A stretch of DNA of 17,808 nucleotides from Brevundimonas sp. UBA986 (lineage in GTDB: Bacteria > Pseudomonadota > Alphaproteobacteria > Caulobacterales > Caulobacteraceae). The DNA is taken from NCBI GenBank assembly GCA_002292165.1, contig DBBK01000130.1:16287-34094 (forward strand), read 5' to 3'. Made by a program: the position numbers and the translations under genes. Positions 15,322 through 17,808 of the stretch are shown piece after piece (the first letter of the stretch is position 1; every line of letters starts with the position of its first letter). The notes under the pieces were generated by a model. The model did not search any database. It saw only the letters and a program-made list of their open reading frames with translations, and had not been told where the DNA came from.

Positions 15322-17232
15322 TCACCGCCGGCGGGTCGGTTCGCGGTCTTTGATCGTCGCTTTGACGGCTCGGCCTTCGATCTCTTTGGCCAACGCCTCC
15401 CGTCTGGTCTCAACCGGCGGCATGGTCTTGACGAAGGCCTCGAGGGTCTTGGCTAGGCGCTGATCCTCAGTGTCCGGCGATCGCGATAGCGCCACAGCTT
15501 GGGCGACGAAATATTTCCGCACCGCCACCTGCCGCTCCCGACTTGGCGCGATCCACGGCTGCCGGCGTGCTTGATCGAGCGCCGCTCTGACCGCGCCAAT
15601 ATCCGCCTTCGACGGCGCCCCCTGCCCCGTGTCGAAACGCTCCCGCATCCGCAGCACCGCGCCGATCTCCGCCTTGCGAACCACGCCCCGCGCCCGTCGC
15701 GGCGTCGCCTCCGCTTCCACGCCGCGATCGCGAAGCACGGCCGCGAAGGTCTGGCGCCATTGCTCCAGGTCCGCCTTTCTCGGGTTCAGTTTTCGTCCGT
15801 CGTGGCCAAGCGTGCGAACCGTCAGATGGACATGCGGATGACGTTCGTCGGTGTGGAAGGCGAAGACGTAAGGGTGTGTCTCGCCGAAGGTCCGCGCCGC
15901 GAACGCGCGGGATGCATCGTGCATCCGGAAGGGATCGGTTCCCGGCGGCATGCTGAGCACGATCGACAGACTCACGGACGCGTCCTTCCGCCTCCTGGGA
16001 TCGGCCTCTACCTCCGCCATCCAGTCGGTCGCCAGCGCTTTCACCGCGTCGCGCGTCTCTAGCCGTTCTCCGTCAGGGCCCTCGAGTGGGAGGGCGGCGT
16101 TGCGAGAGATGTAGGCCAGATGGGCCGCGAGATGACCGCCGTCTTTCGTCCGCCCCGTGATCTTGACCATTACCTCCGGGACCCGTCGCGCGATCCGATC
16201 CAGACGCGCTCGCGGGGCCATGTCTGCGCGCGAGCGCGAGGTCACGGTCCCATGATCGGTGATCCTCGCGCGCTTGGGCCGGACGGGCGGTCGGATCGCC
16301 TCCTCGAACCCACGTACCTGAATGAAGTCCGCCATCAGCGATCCGACCAGTAGTCGAGATTGCATCGGAACGGTCGCGAGGGCCTGGCTGACCTGGCGCA
16401 GGTCATAGGCGACCGAGACCGGCAGGGCGTAGAGGTGTTCGACCACGCTTCGCACCGCCGTGGCGGGCAGATGGTGCGCGCCTTTGAACTCCGGTTCCGG
16501 GACGATGTCCTCCGGCGGGAACAGCCGCACGAGATGCAACAGCGCGCCACGCACGCGGGGATCGGTCATGGCGCGCCGGATGGCGTAGGCCGGGGTATGG
16601 GGGCCGACCTGCTCCAGCACCTGCCGCTGCCGGTCCTGATCCTCGCTGACGCAGAAGGCGCTCAACTGATCCAGCGCCAGCGTCCCGGCCCGGTAGGCCG
16701 CCATCAACTCCGGAGCCGCTGAGCCGAGCCGGAGACGCTGACGCACGACATGGGCGGACACACCGAACCGGGCGCCGATCTCTTCGGGGCCGTAGCCCTT
16801 CTCGACAGCCAGTCGCTGGAAGGCCTCGAACTGGTCGGCGGGATGCATGGCCTCGCGGGTCATGTTCTCATCGAGGCTGATCTCGTGGGCGTCGTTCTCG
16901 GCGTCCACGATGACCCGCACCGGATGGGTCCGCTTGATCGCCTTGCGCTTGGCCAGCAGCCGAAGCCCCTGACGGCGCCCCTCGCCGATGCTGACGAGGT
17001 AGCTCCCGGTCGGAACGCCTTCCCCGTCCCGCTCGATCTCGACCACGGGCGGCTGCAACACCCCCTTGGCCTTGATCGAGGCCGCGAAGGCCTCGATGGT
17101 CGCCGGGCTGTGGGGCGTCTTCCTCGCATTCTTCGGTGAAGCCTTGAGCCGGTTCAGCGGCACGGTGATCTCCGCGCCATGGGCGGGGGTGGTCGCCTCG
17201 GTCGCGACGGTTTCGATGGATTGAGCAGTCAT
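15322..17232 (-). CDS. Chimeric ParB N-terminal domain–MOB relaxase protein
   Basis: 636 aa from ATG 17232, chosen because of an AAAGGAGG Shine-Dalgarno 7 bp upstream; the frame is open to 17511 but that extension is not protein-like. Residues 22–170 are a plasmid ParB/RepB/Spo0J domain: VPLNRLKASPKNARK, the box-II-like SIGEGRRQGLRLLAKRKAI, DENMTREAMHPADQFEAF, and a helix-turn-helix at about 150–170. ParB homology ends near residue 228 (MTDPRVRG), far short of the usual 600–700 aa. Residues 229–299 are unassigned. From M300 a mobilisation relaxase begins: MADFIQVRGFEEAIRPP, VPEVMVKITGRTKDGGHLAAHLAYI (351–375), and the metal-binding HPHVHL (465–470). The catalytic Tyr candidate is Y374. Relaxases nick oriT and pilot DNA during conjugation. 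The protein may act as a fusion, or the relaxase may be translated separately from ATG 16335. Confidence 0.8.
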   Translation of the reverse strand: MTAQSIETVATEATTPAHGAEITVPLNRLKASPKNARKTPHSPATIEAFAASIKAKGVLQPPVVEIERDGEGVPTGSYLVSIGEGRRQGLRLLAKRKAIKRTHPVRVIVDAENDAHEISLDENMTREAMHPADQFEAFQRLAVEKGYGPEEIGARFGVSAHVVRQRLRLGSAAPELMAAYRAGTLALDQLSAFCVSEDQDRQRQVLEQVGPHTPAYAIRRAMTDPRVRGALLHLVRLFPPEDIVPEPEFKGAHHLPATAVRSVVEHLYALPVSVAYDLRQVSQALATVPMQSRLLVGSLMADFIQVRGFEEAIRPPVRPKRARITDHGTVTSRSRADMAPRARLDRIARRVPEVMVKITGRTKDGGHLAAHLAYISRNAALPLEGPDGERLETRDAVKALATDWMAEVEADPRRRKDASVSLSIVLSMPPGTDPFRMHDASRAFAARTFGETHPYVFAFHTDERHPHVHLTVRTLGHDGRKLNPRKADLEQWRQTFAAVLRDRGVEAEATPRRARGVVRKAEIGAVLRMRERFDTGQGAPSKADIGAVRAALDQARRQPWIAPSRERQVAVRKYFVAQAVALSRSPDTEDQRLAKTLEAFVKTMPPVETRREALAKEIEGRAVKATIKDREPTRRR

Positions 17233-17782
17233 GTCTCTGCCTCCTTTGGGCAAGGGTTGCAGGCACGCGAACTGCGCGCCTGAAACCCTGCCCGTCGGCG
17301 AGACCGGGGTAGCAAGGGCCAGGGCGGACCGGCCGGAGGGGGATCGCCCGACCTGCACAAGCCTGACGCCAATGCCAATCATGACGATCCTCGCCGGCGC
17401 GGAAGGTCGGGGAGACCGGCCGGTCCGGCGGCGCAGCCGCTTCACCCTGGCGCGCGCGAGGGCGGAGCCCTTAGCTCTGCAAGCCCGACGAACCGTGCAT
17501 TCCGTCGTCAAAGTCGACCGCTAAGAACCGGAGCTTATCGGTCACTGGCCACGATACCCAGTTGCAGCGAGGAAGGAGCCTGAAGAAGGCGGCGCCCATC
17601 CTGCGGTGCGGGATGACCGCGGCGGAGTGACTGGGATCGGTGACCCGTCGACTAAGCGACCGGGCGTCATCAGACGACGTCTGCGCAGACGGTGCTGAGA
17701 ACCGTAAGACCAACACCGCGGGCCTGCGTGTTTTCCCTGCGGCATCTTTCGGTTCGAATCGACCCGAACGAGGAGATGCATC
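17233..17782. other. Non-coding control region upstream of the ParB–relaxase gene; candidate oriT
   Basis: About 550 bp without a supported gene; frames on both strands are Arg/Pro-rich and lack ribosome sites. The P-type/VirD2 nic consensus YATCCTG|Y occurs as CATCCTGC at 17597–17604. Other structures are a small GGGC-gga-GCCC hairpin (about 17461–17471), a bulged hairpin CCCGTCG…CGACCGGG (17644–17664), and a perfect 14-bp palindrome (17678–17691). A relaxase gene beside such a region makes oriT plausible. ParB/parS-type or repressor sites are another reading. Confidence 0.4.
17678..17691. repeat. 14-bp perfect palindrome
   Basis: CGTCTGCGCAGACG is self-complementary, in the spacer between the ParB–relaxase gene and the gene that begins at the right edge. 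It could be an operator or a centromere-like site. Only one copy was found by eye. Confidence 0.4.
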
Positions 17783-17808
17783 ATGGGACAGACCCATTCG
17801 CCCCTGCC
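17783..17808 (+). CDS. Possible start of a gene cut by the window edge
   Basis: ATG at 17783 is preceded by AGGAG at 17771–17775 with 7-bp spacing, and the eight visible codons (MGQTHSPL) have GC-rich third positions. It would be divergent from the ParB–relaxase gene. Too little is present to name a family. An alternative ATG at 17776 overlaps the Shine-Dalgarno and is less likely. Confidence 0.35.

Noticed and set aside
17748..17766. tRNA T-loop-like sequence (GGTTCGAATC)
   Set aside because: The flanking bases cannot form a 5-bp T-stem or an acceptor stem, and no anticodon arm precedes it.
17471..17797. A 108-codon − strand frame upstream of the ParB–relaxase gene
   Set aside because: Composition is erratic, it overlaps the candidate oriT structures, and its start lies inside the likely gene start on the opposite strand. 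No motif is visible.

Overview
The window is GC-rich with strong GC bias at third codon positions. Its gene families (cytochrome c–FTR1 permease, long glutamine-dependent NadE, ArsN2/ArsH arsenic operon, a Caulobacterales-like 'CADNK' XRE regulator, a plasmid-type ParB and a MOB relaxase) point to an alphaproteobacterium, possibly Caulobacteraceae/Brevundimonas-like. That taxonomic guess is inference. The combination of metal-resistance genes, a mobilisation gene and several broken genes says this is an accessory island or plasmid segment, not core chromosome.

Left part (1–5400, + strand): a MerR-family regulator with a MerR-like metal-site cysteine triad; a CYP152-type fatty-acid peroxygenase P450; a stand-alone dihydrolipoamide dehydrogenase 63 bp behind it; then a secreted cytochrome c fused to an FTR1 iron permease. 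The themes are metal sensing, peroxide-driven lipid oxidation, flavin disulfide reduction and iron uptake.

Middle (5500–11930, − strand): a complete glutamine-dependent NAD+ synthetase, then an arsenic cluster transcribed right to left: ACR3-like BASS permease, arsR, arsC (glutaredoxin type), acr3, arsN2, arsH. The arsR–arsH genes are tightly packed (gaps or overlaps of a few bases), so they are surely one operon. A perfect 11-bp inverted repeat sits over the predicted arsR promoter and start codon and is the likely ArsR operator. Arsenate is reduced by ArsC and arsenite exported by Acr3. ArsN2 and ArsH would handle organic or trivalent organoarsenicals.

Right part (11930–17808): a mosaic of fragments. 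It holds an XRE-type regulator with a damaged C-terminus, a head-to-head hlyD fragment, a tandem ABC-2 permease that has lost its first membrane helix through the same deletion that truncated hlyD, a 346-bp intergenic stretch with a long inverted repeat, and a − strand gene that joins the N-terminal third of a plasmid ParB in frame to a MOB-type relaxase. The 550-bp region upstream of that gene holds an ATCCTG nic-like site and palindromes and may be an oriT/control region. I saw no complete transposase, integrase, CRISPR array, rRNA or tRNA. The most unusual items are the ParB–relaxase chimera with its candidate oriT, the peroxygenase–dihydrolipoamide dehydrogenase pair, and the second permease upstream of arsR.
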